This document shows, piece by piece, positions 45,484 to 55,971 of a DNA stretch of 60,366 nucleotides; the stretch's first letter is position 1; each line of letters begins with the position of its first letter. The translations under genes were made by a program, and so were the position numbers. The DNA comes from a virus: positions 1 through 60,366 of IMG/VR virus record IMGVR_UViG_3300036846_000361, one strand, 5' to 3'. Below the pieces are notes generated by a model, which searched no databases, had not been told where the DNA came from, and worked only from the letters and a program-made list of their open reading frames with translations.

Positions 45484-47264
45484 TAGCCGTCCAGTTTCAC
45501 GATGTAGGGGACGAACACGGTCGGCGGCAGGTTCTCGTGTACACCATCGCCGCCCGCGTTCTGAATGAGTCCAGCGTATCCAGTTGTTGAGCCATCACTG
45601 GTCGTACGGATCAACGAGCCACCGCCTGTGACTCCGCCGCCGCCGAGAACGCCGTGACCGTGCGCGGGCATCTCGGCAGTGACGAGCTTATGAGTCTCCT
45701 CGCCGGTGAATGCGGCAAGCACCGCTGCGGCCGCGCGAGTGATCCGGTTCGCGCGTGCGCCGCCTGGCATCTGGTCGAGGCCGGTCGGAACGACGCCGCG
45801 CAGATCGGGTACGCGGAAGTTGCCAGCGCCAGGATCGGCGGCGCCATAAGCAGTCTTCCAGGCAACAGCGATGTTTCCGGCTGCGATCGGATATGTGGTC
45901 GCACTGTAGGCTGCCCCATCCGCCCAGACCCAGAGACCGTAGTTGGCTTGTACCGGTAATGCCGATCCGGGCCACATCTTGACTTCCCCAGGGATCGCGG
46001 AGCCACCGCCTCCACCGCTGCTACTGCCGCCCGCTCCTTGTACCTCGCCGCGCCAGTTGAAGAAGTAGCCGGATGTCGCCGAGTCAGCAACAATCAGCGG
46101 CTTGGAGATCTGCCCTGCAGTGGAAGGCTCGGTCAGAGTCAACGCGCCAGCCGTCGTTGGTGACAAGAAGTAGACGCCGCCAGCCGTTAGTCCAGACAGG
46201 CCGGTCATGTGTCCCGATACTCTGAGAGAGAACGTATTGGCATCAGTGACTGAATCTACGATTCCGACAACCTCGGCATGGGCCGCAGTATCGGCCTGCG
46301 CCTTCACGTAGCTCGTGCCGTTGAATATCACGATGTCGCCGACAGCGAGCCCATGAGCAGTCTGTGTAACGGTGTTGACGCCTCCTGGACCGGGCGGACC
46401 AGCCGGACCAGTCGCACCAGGGACGCCCTGTGGTCCTTGAGCACCGGTCGCACCTGTAGGCCCAGCGACTCCTTGCGGACCAGTAGCACCTGTAGCTCCG
46501 GGTGGGCCTGGAACCGTACTGTCCGCGCCCTTTGGCCCAGTTGCGCCGGTTGGTCCTTGAGCGCCGGTCGCGCCCGTAGTTCCTTGCGGGCCTTGAGGAC
46601 CTGTAGCGCCTGCGGCACCGGCGGCGCCAGTAGCTCCCGTCGGGCCAATCGGGCCTTGAGCACCGGGTGGACCTTGAATCGAACCACCACTGACCCATTT
46701 TGTCCCGTCCCAGATCCAGAGCGAGTCGTCGGCCGAGACGAGGTAGGCATCACCTTGCGTGTTGCCGGTCGGCGGCAGAGCGCCCGAGGTCGGGACTGTA
46801 CCCTTCATTGTGATCCCGGTGCCGGCCGCGCCCTGTGGTCCTACTGGACCTTGCGGGCCGGTTGAACCAGTATCCCCCTTGACTCCCTGCGTGCCCTGCG
46901 GTCCAGTAGCTCCAATCGGGCCTTGAGATCCTGTTGCTCCCGTCGCGCCCGTCGCGCCGGTTGATCCCGGAGGACCAGCTACTCCTTGATCGCCTTTGGG
47001 TCCTTGTGAACCCGTAGCGCCGGTTGGCCCGGCTGGGCCTGTTGCTCCTGTTGGCCCTGCTGGTCCGGTTGGGCCCTCTGGACCTGGAGGGCCTGCCGTT
47101 CCGCCGCCGCCTCCAGGCAAAGCTACATATACACCATTTTGACGCTCATACCAGATACCAGTAGCATCATCGATGAATAGGTCAGTATCCTCGCCAAGCA
47201 GGTCTGACGGAGCACCGCTGTCTACGCGGACGACGGTCGCCGGATCGACAACCAGGTGTCTCAA
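45483..47264 (-). CDS. Collagen-repeat tail fibre with tail-collar-type domain (593 aa)
   Basis: Residues ~50-300 are Gly-X-Y repeats ([20 protein letters not shown] and variants), interrupted by an ordered insert near residue 155-200. The C-terminus ([27 protein letters not shown]...[21 protein letters not shown]...EMPAHGHG) is a phage tail collar/microcystin-dependent-type domain. A trimeric fibre shaft carrying a receptor-binding tip is expected. Confidence 0.88.
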   Translation of the reverse strand: MRHLVVDPATVVRVDSGAPSDLLGEDTDLFIDDATGIWYERQNGVYVALPGGGGGTAGPPGPEGPTGPAGPTGATGPAGPTGATGSQGPKGDQGVAGPPGSTGATGATGATGSQGPIGATGPQGTQGVKGDTGSTGPQGPVGPQGAAGTGITMKGTVPTSGALPPTGNTQGDAYLVSADDSLWIWDGTKWVSGGSIQGPPGAQGPIGPTGATGAAGAAGATGPQGPQGTTGATGAQGPTGATGPKGADSTVPGPPGATGATGPQGVAGPTGATGAQGPQGVPGATGPAGPPGPGGVNTVTQTAHGLAVGDIVIFNGTSYVKAQADTAAHAEVVGIVDSVTDANTFSLRVSGHMTGLSGLTAGGVYFLSPTTAGALTLTEPSTAGQISKPLIVADSATSGYFFNWRGEVQGAGGSSSGGGGGSAIPGEVKMWPGSALPVQANYGLWVWADGAAYSATTYPIAAGNIAVAWKTAYGAADPGAGNFRVPDLRGVVPTGLDQMPGGARANRITRAAAAVLAAFTGEETHKLVTAEMPAHGHGVLGGGGVTGGGSLIRTTSDGSTTGYAGLIQNAGGDGVHENLPPTVFVPYIVKLDG

Positions 47265-48262
47265 GTCATCCTGACAGGCTGAATGCGGATGTAGCGGCGA
47301 GTCGCGACGATCGCGCCACTGGTGTTAGACGAGCCGTCGGACACCGTCAGCACCTGCCCGGTCGTCAGCCCGACCATCTTGCCCTTGTCGAACGGCGACG
47401 AGTAGTCGTTGTTGTTCTGGCCGCCTAGCTGACCTGCAAGTGCCGCGAGTGAAACTCCGCCAGCCGTGATGTTGAGCGAGTACACCGAATAGGATGAGCC
47501 TGCCCCAGCGACCAACCCTTGCGCACCAATCTCGCACATGTAGTCGCCTGCGCGCGGAACGGTCACGGTCAGGCCGCCTTCGAGCCATCCACCCGGTCCG
47601 ATGCAGATCCAGCACCCTGCAGACTGGAAGTATTGCATCAGCCACGAGTATTTCGGAGCGGTCAAACTGTCAACGAGAATCGCCTGCTGCGTATCGCCCG
47701 GCGAGGCGGGCAGAGTCGTTGCTGGAGAGGGACTGACCTGGAGAGGATCGGCACCGGTGCGAAGATGCTGAGGGGCATGCACTCCGGCGGCGGCCATGCC
47801 GGGAGCGGTGCCAAGTGCTCTCAGCGTTTCAGTCCCCGCACCGGCACCGGCCGAGGGCTTCAGCGCGTCCGCGATGTCTACTGAAGCGATCGAACCGTCA
47901 ACGATCTCAGCCGAGCCGACCGAGCCATCGGCCATCTTGGAGAGCGTGACGGAGTTATCAGCGAGTTGTGTCGTACCGACCGAGCCATCGGCCGGACCAG
48001 CATAGGTACTCGTGACTTGAATCCAGTTGGTCCCGGTGTCGTAGTACAAGAGTCCGTTATCAGTCGCGAAGTAGATGCGGCCGATCTTGCCAGGGGTGGA
48101 CGGAGTGCTGACCGGACGAGAAGCGAGCGTCCCTTGCCCATATATGGTGCCGAGGGCTTCGAGCGCCTGAGTAACGTTGCGAACGTACAGCGGGACATCA
48201 GCAGGATCAGAGCGATCAGCGGATGGCTCGACGATGCCCCAACGCGTGGTAGTGTCTGCCAT
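47261..48262 (-). CDS. Tail fibre protein, proximal (333 aa)
   Basis: The N-terminus ([34 protein letters not shown]) is of the type that attaches fibres to baseplates. The middle has short repeats ([31 protein letters not shown]), common in fibre shafts. The C-terminal ~150 residues form a jelly-roll-like domain also found in the 445-aa fibre. ATG 48262 follows AGGAGGATC. Confidence 0.8.
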   Translation of the reverse strand: MADTTTRWGIVEPSADRSDPADVPLYVRNVTQALEALGTIYGQGTLASRPVSTPSTPGKIGRIYFATDNGLLYYDTGTNWIQVTSTYAGPADGSVGTTQLADNSVTLSKMADGSVGSAEIVDGSIASVDIADALKPSAGAGAGTETLRALGTAPGMAAAGVHAPQHLRTGADPLQVSPSPATTLPASPGDTQQAILVDSLTAPKYSWLMQYFQSAGCWICIGPGGWLEGGLTVTVPRAGDYMCEIGAQGLVAGAGSSYSVYSLNITAGGVSLAALAGQLGGQNNNDYSSPFDKGKMVGLTTGQVLTVSDGSSNTSGAIVATRRYIRIQPVRMT

Positions 48263-48269
48263 GATCCTC

Positions 48270-48953
48270 CTATGTCCCAGGCTGGTTCATATAGACACCC
48301 TGGAAGGTTGCGAAGGTCGAATACACCGTGCTGAACAGATGGTAGTTATCGAGTAGCTCTTGGAAGTCCTGACCGGCCATAGTCGAGTAATGGAGAACGA
48401 TCCCGGCAGGCTTTTGCGCCAGGATCGCATTCTCGACTTGCGTCGGATCCGGCGTCTCGCTCGTGATGGTGAAGATCTGTAGGTGGTAGGCATCTGCGCC
48501 AACTCCCGGATTGAATCGCTCGCGCATGACTACACGCTTCGTCCCGGTCAGGTACTGAGCGGCAGCGGCGGCAATAGCCTTTGGAGTCCCACGGTTCCAT
48601 CCGTCCGTGGTTGCGACTCGCATCCTCTGCGTGTCGGAGTCGAGGTCGGGCAGAATACTGACTCCAACCAACTGAGCGAGCCAAGCAATACCGTCGTCCG
48701 ACGTACGTGTGATATCAAGGATCACCGACCATCCATCTTCACCATTTGGCCCGGTCTCGGCGAGACCAGCGACCTGCTCCGCTTGCAAAGCGAGCCCTGA
48801 CACATACGCGAGTAGCTGGTATCCGGTAGCCGGATCATACTGGATGATCGGCTCTATCGCTTCGTAGGAGCGTGTGCCTACAACTCCAACCGGATAGGGG
48901 TAGTCGATCGGCGGCTCTTCAAATGGCTCGATCGGAGTCAGCGGCTGGGTCAT
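48270..48953 (-). CDS. Baseplate/tail protein I-like (227 aa)
   Basis: The 227-aa protein follows the J-like gene, as gpI follows gpJ in P2-like baseplates. The sequence LAYVSGLALQAEQVAGL...AWLAQLVGVSILPDLDSDTQRMRVATTDGWNRGTPKAI fits the tail protein I pattern. It should form part of the baseplate wedge that holds the fibres. Confidence 0.8.
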   Translation of the reverse strand: MTQPLTPIEPFEEPPIDYPYPVGVVGTRSYEAIEPIIQYDPATGYQLLAYVSGLALQAEQVAGLAETGPNGEDGWSVILDITRTSDDGIAWLAQLVGVSILPDLDSDTQRMRVATTDGWNRGTPKAIAAAAAQYLTGTKRVVMRERFNPGVGADAYHLQIFTITSETPDPTQVENAILAQKPAGIVLHYSTMAGQDFQELLDNYHLFSTVYSTFATFQGVYMNQPGT

Positions 48954-50131
48954 GTAACCGATCCGTTGATCGTGCCCGCCGAAGCGAGCGTTGCCGGAGT
49001 CGCGAGAGTTACATCGGCGGACGCGAGTGTACCACCGTGTACAGCCATTTCCAGAGTGATGAGCCGATCAACACCCTCGACGTTCGATATGGTCTGAGCC
49101 ATCTCGAAGTAGTAGACCTTGTCAACCTGTACCCAGGTCTGCGGATTATCGACGAACGGAGCCTGGCCCCAGGTGGCAGGGTTGAGGTAGTTCTGAACCG
49201 CAGCAATTGCGTTCGTCGTAACCTGAGCGGGATCGTAAGTGGAGACGACGGCCGCCGTAAAGGTGACATCAACCGATGTTCGGTTCGGATCGATGACATT
49301 GACGATGAAGGTGACTTCTCGATTCACTTGCAGCATCGCATCGAGAGCGGACTTGGTTGCCCCGTCGAGGTTGTTCCCGTTGATGTCGATCGCAGAGACT
49401 GCGACCATACGCGCATTGCCGGTCGAGGAATCGGCAGGGTTGAATCCGTCGATCGCGATGGCACGGTAGACACCGACGGTCTCCAAAGCGAGATTGGCAA
49501 AGTCGTCCGGCAAGATCGGCCGAGTGGAGAGCAGACGCAGATGATGCGCGAGACGGTTGTTGTAGTCGGTCGAGGTCTCCGCATCGATGCCGCCGGTCGT
49601 GATATCCGTCTGAACAATCCCGGTGACAAAGGCGAGAGTATCCAGTAGCAATACTGGCCCGCCAATCGAGCCGAGACCGGAGCCATCCAGTCCCTCATTG
49701 ACGGCGATCAGGTAGACCTCGCCGTCAGCCGTCGCGGTATTGCCCGGAGGAACTATGACATCCCCGTCCGTCTGGAACGGGACATCAATGCCCTCGATGT
49801 TACGGATGGTCACGTACGTGCCGCCGGGGATCGTGTAGCCAGCATTGTCCTGAACCGTCCAGGTCGATTGGGCGCGAGCCGGGGTAGCGTCAATTGGCGG
49901 GATGTTCAGGAGCGTGCTACCGAACCACTGGAAGATCGTATCAGGGACATCGAGCGCCAGCGTCCGCAGATCGGCTACCTGCGATGTCATGACCTGAACG
50001 ATCCAGGTATCGAGGGCTCCATCGTTGGGAACCCAAGCTGGTACCTTGTTCTGGATGTAGGAGATGACCTCATCGAGCAGATCTTGCGGATTCGTCACGA
50101 TGGGGTACTGGATGTAATCGGGAGTGCTCAC
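48950..50131 (-). CDS. Baseplate J-like protein (393 aa)
   Basis: The 393-aa protein shows the baseplate J pattern: N-terminal helical part (PADLRTLALDVPDTIFQWFG-like region), AQSTWTVQDNAGYTIPGGTYVTIRN, GGIDAETSTDYNNRLAHHL, and the C-terminal DPNRTSVDVTFTAAVVSTYDP repeat domain. J proteins form the baseplate wedge with gp25 and I. It lies between those two genes. Confidence 0.88.
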   Translation of the reverse strand: MSTPDYIQYPIVTNPQDLLDEVISYIQNKVPAWVPNDGALDTWIVQVMTSQVADLRTLALDVPDTIFQWFGSTLLNIPPIDATPARAQSTWTVQDNAGYTIPGGTYVTIRNIEGIDVPFQTDGDVIVPPGNTATADGEVYLIAVNEGLDGSGLGSIGGPVLLLDTLAFVTGIVQTDITTGGIDAETSTDYNNRLAHHLRLLSTRPILPDDFANLALETVGVYRAIAIDGFNPADSSTGNARMVAVSAIDINGNNLDGATKSALDAMLQVNREVTFIVNVIDPNRTSVDVTFTAAVVSTYDPAQVTTNAIAAVQNYLNPATWGQAPFVDNPQTWVQVDKVYYFEMAQTISNVEGVDRLITLEMAVHGGTLASADVTLATPATLASAGTINGSVT

Positions 50132-50461
50132 TCATCCCTCCCTCACTGACGAGACGCCGATGTTGACAAGGTCGATCATTTCGTCGTACAGATCAGGCTT
50201 TTCACTCGCCAAGACACTGGCACGAGGTTCCTGAGCCTGAATCACTGCTCCTAGCTCCTCGGCTCCGATCGGTTGCTTCAGCAGAGTCAGATCCTCGATG
50301 CCAAACGTCGGCACCTCATCGCGCCAGCCGAGTGGCGTCGCAACGATCATGAGGACACTGTTACGAATGTCCTCGATCGAATCCTGCTCCACCACGTCTG
50401 CTCCGGACGGCCCGAGCTTGAAGGGAATATTGAAATGTGGAGTATCTACAGAACTCATCAT
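50132..50461 (-). CDS. gp25/W-like baseplate wedge protein (109 aa)
   Basis: The 109-aa size and the segment SIEDIRNSVLMIVATPLGWRDEVPTFGIEDLTLL fit the GPW/gp25 family, lysozyme-fold-like baseplate wedge proteins of contractile tails. The place before the J gene is canonical. Confidence 0.85.
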   Translation of the reverse strand: MMSSVDTPHFNIPFKLGPSGADVVEQDSIEDIRNSVLMIVATPLGWRDEVPTFGIEDLTLLKQPIGAEELGAVIQAQEPRASVLASEKPDLYDEMIDLVNIGVSSVREG

Positions 50462-50727
50462 GCTCCAGGGTTATCGAAGGGCCACCAGGCAATCACCCAA
50501 GGTTCTCGATCATTGTCGAACAGAACGAGACAAGAGTCTCCAGGCGCAGGAAGTGTTGTACTATCTCTCGACATCCATCTCAAATCAGGGAAGACGAGAG
50601 TGTCAGTCATTTCGGGGATCTGTATGGTAACGCGATCCGCGAAGTCTACTGGAGCCGAGCTAATGACGCCGCGCCAGATATTGGCAAGCAGCGAAGTGAC
50701 CGGGCGATCTTCAAACAGGTAGCTCAC
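50458..50727 (-). CDS. Small OB-fold baseplate/spike-like protein (89 aa)
   Basis: The 89-aa protein is beta-rich (DRVTIQIPEMTDTLVFPDLRWMSRDSTTLPAPGDSCLVLFDNDREPWVIAWW). The APGDSCLVLFDNDREPWVIAW segment is typical of gpV/gp5-like OB domains of tail spikes. It lacks a long spike helix and may need another protein for the needle. Confidence 0.74.
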   Translation of the reverse strand: MSYLFEDRPVTSLLANIWRGVISSAPVDFADRVTIQIPEMTDTLVFPDLRWMSRDSTTLPAPGDSCLVLFDNDREPWVIAWWPFDNPGA

Positions 50728-52931
50728 AGAGGGAACCCTGAGGCGTAAGCGATCAGATCGCTGCGGTAGTTCATATCGTCGATCGTGATACCCTGGCTCG
50801 ATCCCATCTCACATACCTTGTTCTGCCCAATGTAGACGGCGACATGTCCGGGGTAACCGATGTCGCCCTTGCCGCTGTAGAACACCAGATCGCCAGGGCT
50901 TGGGAAGGACACCCGCCGACAATGAGCGATCAAGGTGCTAGTGTTCCCGGATCCGTTGTAGTTGTTCCCGTTCGGATCCGGGCAACCTGCCTCCTTGTAA
51001 CAGAGAGTCGCGAACGCTGAGCAGTCGATCCCCGCATGCGCATCGGCGCTCCAGAGCGAGTCCGGGATCGGACGAGCAGGCCGCGTACCATCGCCACGCT
51101 CATCGGGCGGGTAGCAATAGTGATTACCGCTGTGCTCAATTCCCCAAGCCTGATCAGCGACGGCGACAACTGCCGTCCGCGAACCATCGGCTCCAGCACC
51201 GCCGCCAAACTGCGCCGCGTCCGCCGACTGAGAAGCTCCCTTGCCAGACTTCTTGCCGGAGCCTACTGCCCATGTCGGGATGGAAGACACATCCGAGACG
51301 ATCGGCTCAGGCAGAACCGGCATGGGCTTCTTCAGGTTCACTTGGGCATTTTCGTTGAACACGGATCGACTGTAGTCGCTGACGATCCATCGACCCGAGA
51401 CCGGGCCCATATGCTGAAGGGCTACGACGCCACCTGGCGGAGCCGTCCAGAGTCCGACGCGCATCGGGATATTGACTGTGGCGAACTTCTTGCCAATGTC
51501 ATAGTCGAATCCGATCCCATCAACTCCAGGACTGGTCTCGTCGAGTATCATGATCGGCTGAGTCTTGAGCAGGTCGTCTTCCGACATGAGATAGAAGACG
51601 CCCGACACAAAGAACGCTCTCCACTGGACTTCACCTGCGAGTCTCGTGATGCACGTCCAGTTGTCTTCGCGCTTCCAGATCTTGCCAGCGAACTCAGGTG
51701 TCCCACGAAAGAACACATAGTCGCTTGCCGTCTTGGTTCCGTCCGTTCCGCCACCCCAGGTAGAGCGGTCCATGAGGTTTGCATTAGCAGTGTTTGTCTC
51801 TGTGTCGCCACCGGTGATCCCGAACGCCGCTACCCAGGCATTCGCTTCCAGGTACCATTGCTTGTACAACTCGCGATTCTTGGCGGCGGGGTTCTGCGTG
51901 TCGGCGCAGATCTTCCAGTAAGGATCGTTGGGCTCATATTTGTACTGCTGTATGCAGGCGTTGTAGAACAACCGGCTGGAGGTTGCCGGATCAGTTCGAT
52001 CACGGTAGCTACCCCATTTGTAATATTGCTGGAAGAGACCGGCGCTATCCTGTTTGCCTCCACCGTGGGCCGCGTCGCCGCCCGAGAGGTTGCGGAGCGT
52101 CGATTCCTGGGTCGCCGTCATGATCGCGCAGACGATCACCTTGCGCGGCATATTCATCTGCTTGCCGACACCTATGATGATGTTCGCGTTCTGAATCTGC
52201 TCCTTGTCGGCCAAAACGTTCTTGCACATCAATCCGGCACCGGCCCCGGCATGAGGGGCCAATCCTGCGGCCGCGCCTCCAGCTGCGCCTCCAGTTGGCG
52301 GATTCGCATAGCGTCCGGGATTCCGATTGATGCTGTTATTGATCCCGCTCGTACCGGAGACTGGCGGAGTGGCAGCGACCGTCGGCAGATCGGTTGATCG
52401 CTCGATCGGTTGAACCTTATGAAGCTCCGGGATCACGACCGGGATCTTGAACTCCTTGACCTCGCGGATCAGGTTGAGAATGAACTCGGCCCGAGTCGTG
52501 TTCTTGCGGTGGACGAACTTCACACCATGATGAGGAGCATCTTTCGGCGGGTAGGTTCGCAGAATGGCAATCTCGCGATCCTCGAATGTCAGATCGAGTT
52601 GCGAGCTACCAGGCGAACGAGAGACCGAGACGAGCCGGAACCATAGCCCATCGACCTGAATGTCGAGTCGAGAGTTGAGCAGACCGCTGTTGAGAACTGT
52701 ACGATCGTAGTCGAGCAAAGATACAACAACCGTCGAAGCTCCCTCGATCGTCCGAGTAACATTGACATCGACTACCTGCCCGGCGGCATTGAACTTGATC
52801 TGGCTTCGGAGATAGACGACCAGTTTCTCCAGGTCCAGATCCTTCCCCATCAGTTCCTGCTGAAGCTGACGAGGGTCGATCTTGCTGAGCTCTAGCTTGT
52901 GAACAGCGGTGACGGCGGACTTCTTGGTCAT
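50724..52931 (-). CDS. Baseplate hub with lytic transglycosylase-like and NlpC/P60 domains
   Basis: The 735-aa protein has an N-terminal hub part (~1-175; VSLLDYDRTVLNS..., FEDREIAILRTY), a Gly/Ala linker, a transglycosylase-like domain (~240-375; ATQESTLRNLSGGD...DSAGLFQQ, catalytic Glu ~276), a second hub part, and a C-terminal NlpC/P60 domain (~600-735; GIDCSAFATLCYKEAG with Cys, PGHVAVYIG with His). It would both cleave glycan strands and peptides when the tail tip crosses the wall. Confidence 0.88.
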   Translation of the reverse strand: MTKKSAVTAVHKLELSKIDPRQLQQELMGKDLDLEKLVVYLRSQIKFNAAGQVVDVNVTRTIEGASTVVVSLLDYDRTVLNSGLLNSRLDIQVDGLWFRLVSVSRSPGSSQLDLTFEDREIAILRTYPPKDAPHHGVKFVHRKNTTRAEFILNLIREVKEFKIPVVIPELHKVQPIERSTDLPTVAATPPVSGTSGINNSINRNPGRYANPPTGGAAGGAAAGLAPHAGAGAGLMCKNVLADKEQIQNANIIIGVGKQMNMPRKVIVCAIMTATQESTLRNLSGGDAAHGGGKQDSAGLFQQYYKWGSYRDRTDPATSSRLFYNACIQQYKYEPNDPYWKICADTQNPAAKNRELYKQWYLEANAWVAAFGITGGDTETNTANANLMDRSTWGGGTDGTKTASDYVFFRGTPEFAGKIWKREDNWTCITRLAGEVQWRAFFVSGVFYLMSEDDLLKTQPIMILDETSPGVDGIGFDYDIGKKFATVNIPMRVGLWTAPPGGVVALQHMGPVSGRWIVSDYSRSVFNENAQVNLKKPMPVLPEPIVSDVSSIPTWAVGSGKKSGKGASQSADAAQFGGGAGADGSRTAVVAVADQAWGIEHSGNHYCYPPDERGDGTRPARPIPDSLWSADAHAGIDCSAFATLCYKEAGCPDPNGNNYNGSGNTSTLIAHCRRVSFPSPGDLVFYSGKGDIGYPGHVAVYIGQNKVCEMGSSQGITIDDMNYRSDLIAYASGFPL

Positions 52932-53557
52932 GGGATCCTCAACACCGTTTTGATCTTGAGATGGTTCGGGTCTCGCTGCTTGGGGTTGGCCTTCTTGATG
53001 TCAGTCCAGCGCCTCGCGTCACCGTACATAGCCTTCGCGATTGTCCTCATCGTCTCGCCCTTGGAATGAACCGTGTAAATGTTCGGCAGAGCCTTGGTAG
53101 TCAGGATCTTGACTAGATCCTGCGGATTGTACTGAAGGAGATGGACGACTGCATCCTGTCGGTAACGGAATGGCTTGCCTTTGGCGGAGATATCATAGAG
53201 ACAATCATCGCCCCAGTCGATCCCATTGATGACCCAGGTCGCGCCTTTGATCGGAAGTCCACCGTCGATATGTATTGTGGGCGGCGGATCGAAGGCTGCG
53301 CCCATTGCCATCTGGAAGAGCAGAGCAACATCACTCTCGACCGAACTCTTGTCCAGATGGTCAAACATAACCGGTACGTCCATCGCAAATGGGTTACGTC
53401 CGTCCCACTGAGTGAACGCGGTACGACGTGGACGAGCGACGACTGACCAACCGCCAAGGCCATCGGTCGCCTTTGGGATCCCGTCACCCCTCAACATCTT
53501 GACGGTATGACCGTTCGAGGATCGGAACGTGTAGTAGTATTTGGCCGCGACGCTCAT
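52928..53557 (-). CDS. LysM-containing tail protein (209 aa)
   Basis: The C-terminal ~50 residues (YTVHSKGETMRTIAKAMYGDARRWTDIKKANPKQRDPNHLKIKTVLRIP) are a LysM domain. The N-terminal part resembles tail-tip connectors between tape measure and hub (gp53-like). It overlaps the hub and tape-measure genes by four bases. It probably attaches the hub to the tail tube. Confidence 0.86.
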   Translation of the reverse strand: MSVAAKYYYTFRSSNGHTVKMLRGDGIPKATDGLGGWSVVARPRRTAFTQWDGRNPFAMDVPVMFDHLDKSSVESDVALLFQMAMGAAFDPPPTIHIDGGLPIKGATWVINGIDWGDDCLYDISAKGKPFRYRQDAVVHLLQYNPQDLVKILTTKALPNIYTVHSKGETMRTIAKAMYGDARRWTDIKKANPKQRDPNHLKIKTVLRIP

Positions 53558-55746
53558 GCCCTGGCCTGCGCATCGAGGCGATACTTGCTGGTGACTTCCG
53601 CGAGCTTCCGGCCGTCAACTTGAATAACGCTCGTCAAGTTGAGGAACCCCATCCCCAGCGGCGAAGCCATACCCGGAGTCACCGTAGCTCCTACGGGCAG
53701 GGAGACAACTTCCGGGCCACGCTCGCCGACCATGAATGATCCTGGACTAGTTACAGAACCTCCGCCGGCAAGATGTTGCAAGATATTGCCGGCAAGTTTA
53801 TTAGGCCCAAGAGGTCCGAGGTACGTGAAAATGTTTGCGGCCCAACTCGCTGCGCTCTTGGCACTCGGACCATGGATGCCGGTGACCTTACCAAGCCAGT
53901 GCGCCGCTTCCTTGGCGTAGTGAGCAATCTGTTGTAATGCCTTCGCCAAAAGCATCTGTTGATTTACGAATGGGATCACGAACGGCATCGCATCTTTGAA
54001 GAGCTTGATGTATGGTTTGAACTCCTTGATCAAGTCCTTGATGAAGTAGTTGACGAAGTCGTGGAACCATTTCCACTTGAAGTAGAGAAGCGTCAGACCG
54101 GCAATCGCAATCGCGATCCATCCCACCGGCCCTAGCTCGACCAAGAAGGTCCACATTGAGGCACCGAGAACACGAATCAAAGCGACAAACCCTTTGATCC
54201 CTCCTCCTGCTCCAAGGAAAGCGGCGCGCAGTTCAAGCACATAGAGTTGGAGCTTGTTGTAGGCAAAGGTCGCGTTGCCAATACCAGCACGACTTTGAAC
54301 AAGTCCAGTCCGGAAAAGAGATAGAGCATCTCGCGCTTCGCGATAGACAGGTCCTAGCTTGCTGACGATGAATAGCGAAGCGGCCATGGCTTTGTTCATG
54401 TTGCCAGCCTCCGCCCCTGCCATTAGCTCTGCGTAGCCGAACCGAGTCGTCCAGGCGGTCACAATCATGAGCCTGGCCCACATGACGGCCCACATCGCGT
54501 TCTGCAACAACCCGATCGTCCACATCGCAAACATGAGGGTGCGCGCGAGGATCCATTGGGCAATCAACGCAGCGAAGACGGTCTCCAGAATCCATCCATG
54601 GTGTCCAAGAATGATAAGGATGTCACCAACAAGCTTCATAACGAGGTAGAGCGGGATCAGAGCGAAAGATGCATCCTTGATCGCAGGGAGCAACGAGTTC
54701 TTGAGGATCAGGAAGAAGGCATTGGCATACTTCCAGAGTAGGTTGAGCGCCTTGAAGACGCCACTCAGCCATGGATAACTCTTAACGAAGATATCCTGAA
54801 CCTGTTTCCAGCTGATTGCCATACCCTTGCCTTGCTCCGCGTTTCTCTGGATGATCTTGCCAACCTGATCGAACGTCTTGTTCAGATTGCCGATGAAGCT
54901 GGGGCCTTTGTTGTAGCCGCCGAGCGTCAGGGCTCCCATCACCTGAGAGATGTTATCCCTCAAAGTCGTTAGCATTCCGCCGAACGTCATTGCCTGCCGC
55001 CGCGCCGCGTCCATGTAGCCGGGAGTCGAAGCCATGTAGGCATTGAGGGCAGCGATGACTTTGTTCGTCGGAATCCCGAGCGCGCCGACCCGATGAATCT
55101 CGTCGCCAGTCAGACCGAGCTTCTTCCGCAAGACATCGTAGATCGGCAGACCGTCGCGCGCAAGCTGAATGACCGTCTGTCCAGTCAGATGGCCCATGTA
55201 GGCCATATGCTGCAGAGCGACCGCGACTCTGTTCAGGGCTCCAGGAGTCGTCCTGCCCGCGTAGGCCAGAGCGTTGACGAGAGAGAACAGAGTCTTGTTG
55301 GTATCTTGGACCGAGATACCGAGCGGGTGGAACGCTGCGAACATCTGACGGAACGCGATCGTCATATCCTTGAACTGGAACGGAGTGTACTTAGTGAAGT
55401 TGTACAACTGTTCCAGTTCTGCGTTTACGTTTTTCGCGCCGCCCATTACCGGCTCAAGAGCGGCGCGGGATCCTGCCATCGTCTGGTTGAACTGGTATCC
55501 CCACTTGAGCATAGTGCCCACGAGAGCAGTCAAAGCCAAGGTGCCGGCGAACGCATATCGACGCAGAGTGAACAGAGCTTGGTTATGAAGCCAAGTCTTC
55601 TCCGACGCTGACAGCGCCGCAAGTCCCTGTTTCTTCTCAGCACCGGCTACTGCATCAATGCCGCCAACAAGCTCACCTAGTCCCGCCATGGTCTGACGGA
55701 GACCGATTAGCTGCAGCCTGAGAGTTGATGATGAGCTCGCCGACAC
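53554..55746 (-). CDS. Tape measure protein (730 aa)
   Basis: GTG 55746 has AGGAC upstream. The 730-aa product has a PhageMin_Tail-type region (~residues 85-290; FTKYTPFQFKDMTIAFRQMFAAF..., DGLPIYDVLRKKLGL) and hydrophobic segments at ~360-430 and ~530-560, as in tape measure proteins that insert in the host membrane. Its length suggests a tail of roughly 100 nm (about 1.5 angstrom per residue, an estimate from the known rule). Confidence 0.9.
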   Translation of the reverse strand: MSASSSSTLRLQLIGLRQTMAGLGELVGGIDAVAGAEKKQGLAALSASEKTWLHNQALFTLRRYAFAGTLALTALVGTMLKWGYQFNQTMAGSRAALEPVMGGAKNVNAELEQLYNFTKYTPFQFKDMTIAFRQMFAAFHPLGISVQDTNKTLFSLVNALAYAGRTTPGALNRVAVALQHMAYMGHLTGQTVIQLARDGLPIYDVLRKKLGLTGDEIHRVGALGIPTNKVIAALNAYMASTPGYMDAARRQAMTFGGMLTTLRDNISQVMGALTLGGYNKGPSFIGNLNKTFDQVGKIIQRNAEQGKGMAISWKQVQDIFVKSYPWLSGVFKALNLLWKYANAFFLILKNSLLPAIKDASFALIPLYLVMKLVGDILIILGHHGWILETVFAALIAQWILARTLMFAMWTIGLLQNAMWAVMWARLMIVTAWTTRFGYAELMAGAEAGNMNKAMAASLFIVSKLGPVYREARDALSLFRTGLVQSRAGIGNATFAYNKLQLYVLELRAAFLGAGGGIKGFVALIRVLGASMWTFLVELGPVGWIAIAIAGLTLLYFKWKWFHDFVNYFIKDLIKEFKPYIKLFKDAMPFVIPFVNQQMLLAKALQQIAHYAKEAAHWLGKVTGIHGPSAKSAASWAANIFTYLGPLGPNKLAGNILQHLAGGGSVTSPGSFMVGERGPEVVSLPVGATVTPGMASPLGMGFLNLTSVIQVDGRKLAEVTSKYRLDAQARA

Positions 55747-55752
55747 CTTGTC

Positions 55753-55971
55753 CTATTTCTTGTTCAACGCTTGCGCCAGTCGGTTGATTGTCCGCACCGC
55801 GAGGTCTTCACGTTCGTCGGCACGCAACTTCGCTGCGTGGTTCGCGATTGCGAGCATGAGAGCGCGTTCTGTCGAATCTTCCGTGTTAAGGTAGGTGAAT
55901 GGACTCTGCCCGGAGATGGCAACAAAAGCAGCGCTCTCAACCTCATTGGGTAGACCTATACCCCTTCCCCC
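55753..55971 (-). CDS. Tail assembly chaperone, -1 frameshift extension
   Basis: In the -1 frame relative to the upstream 184-aa gene, a clean frame runs from the GGGGGAA site to TAG at 55753 (...GRGIGLPNEVESAAFVAISG..., ...RTINRLAQALNKK). It has no start of its own. Slippage of one base back gives a 252-aa fusion. The tail chaperone pair upstream of the tape measure is the classic place for such a shift (lambda G/GT type). Confidence 0.82.
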   Translation of the reverse strand, partial: GGRGIGLPNEVESAAFVAISGQSPFTYLNTEDSTERALMLAIANHAAKLRADEREDLAVRTINRLAQALNKK

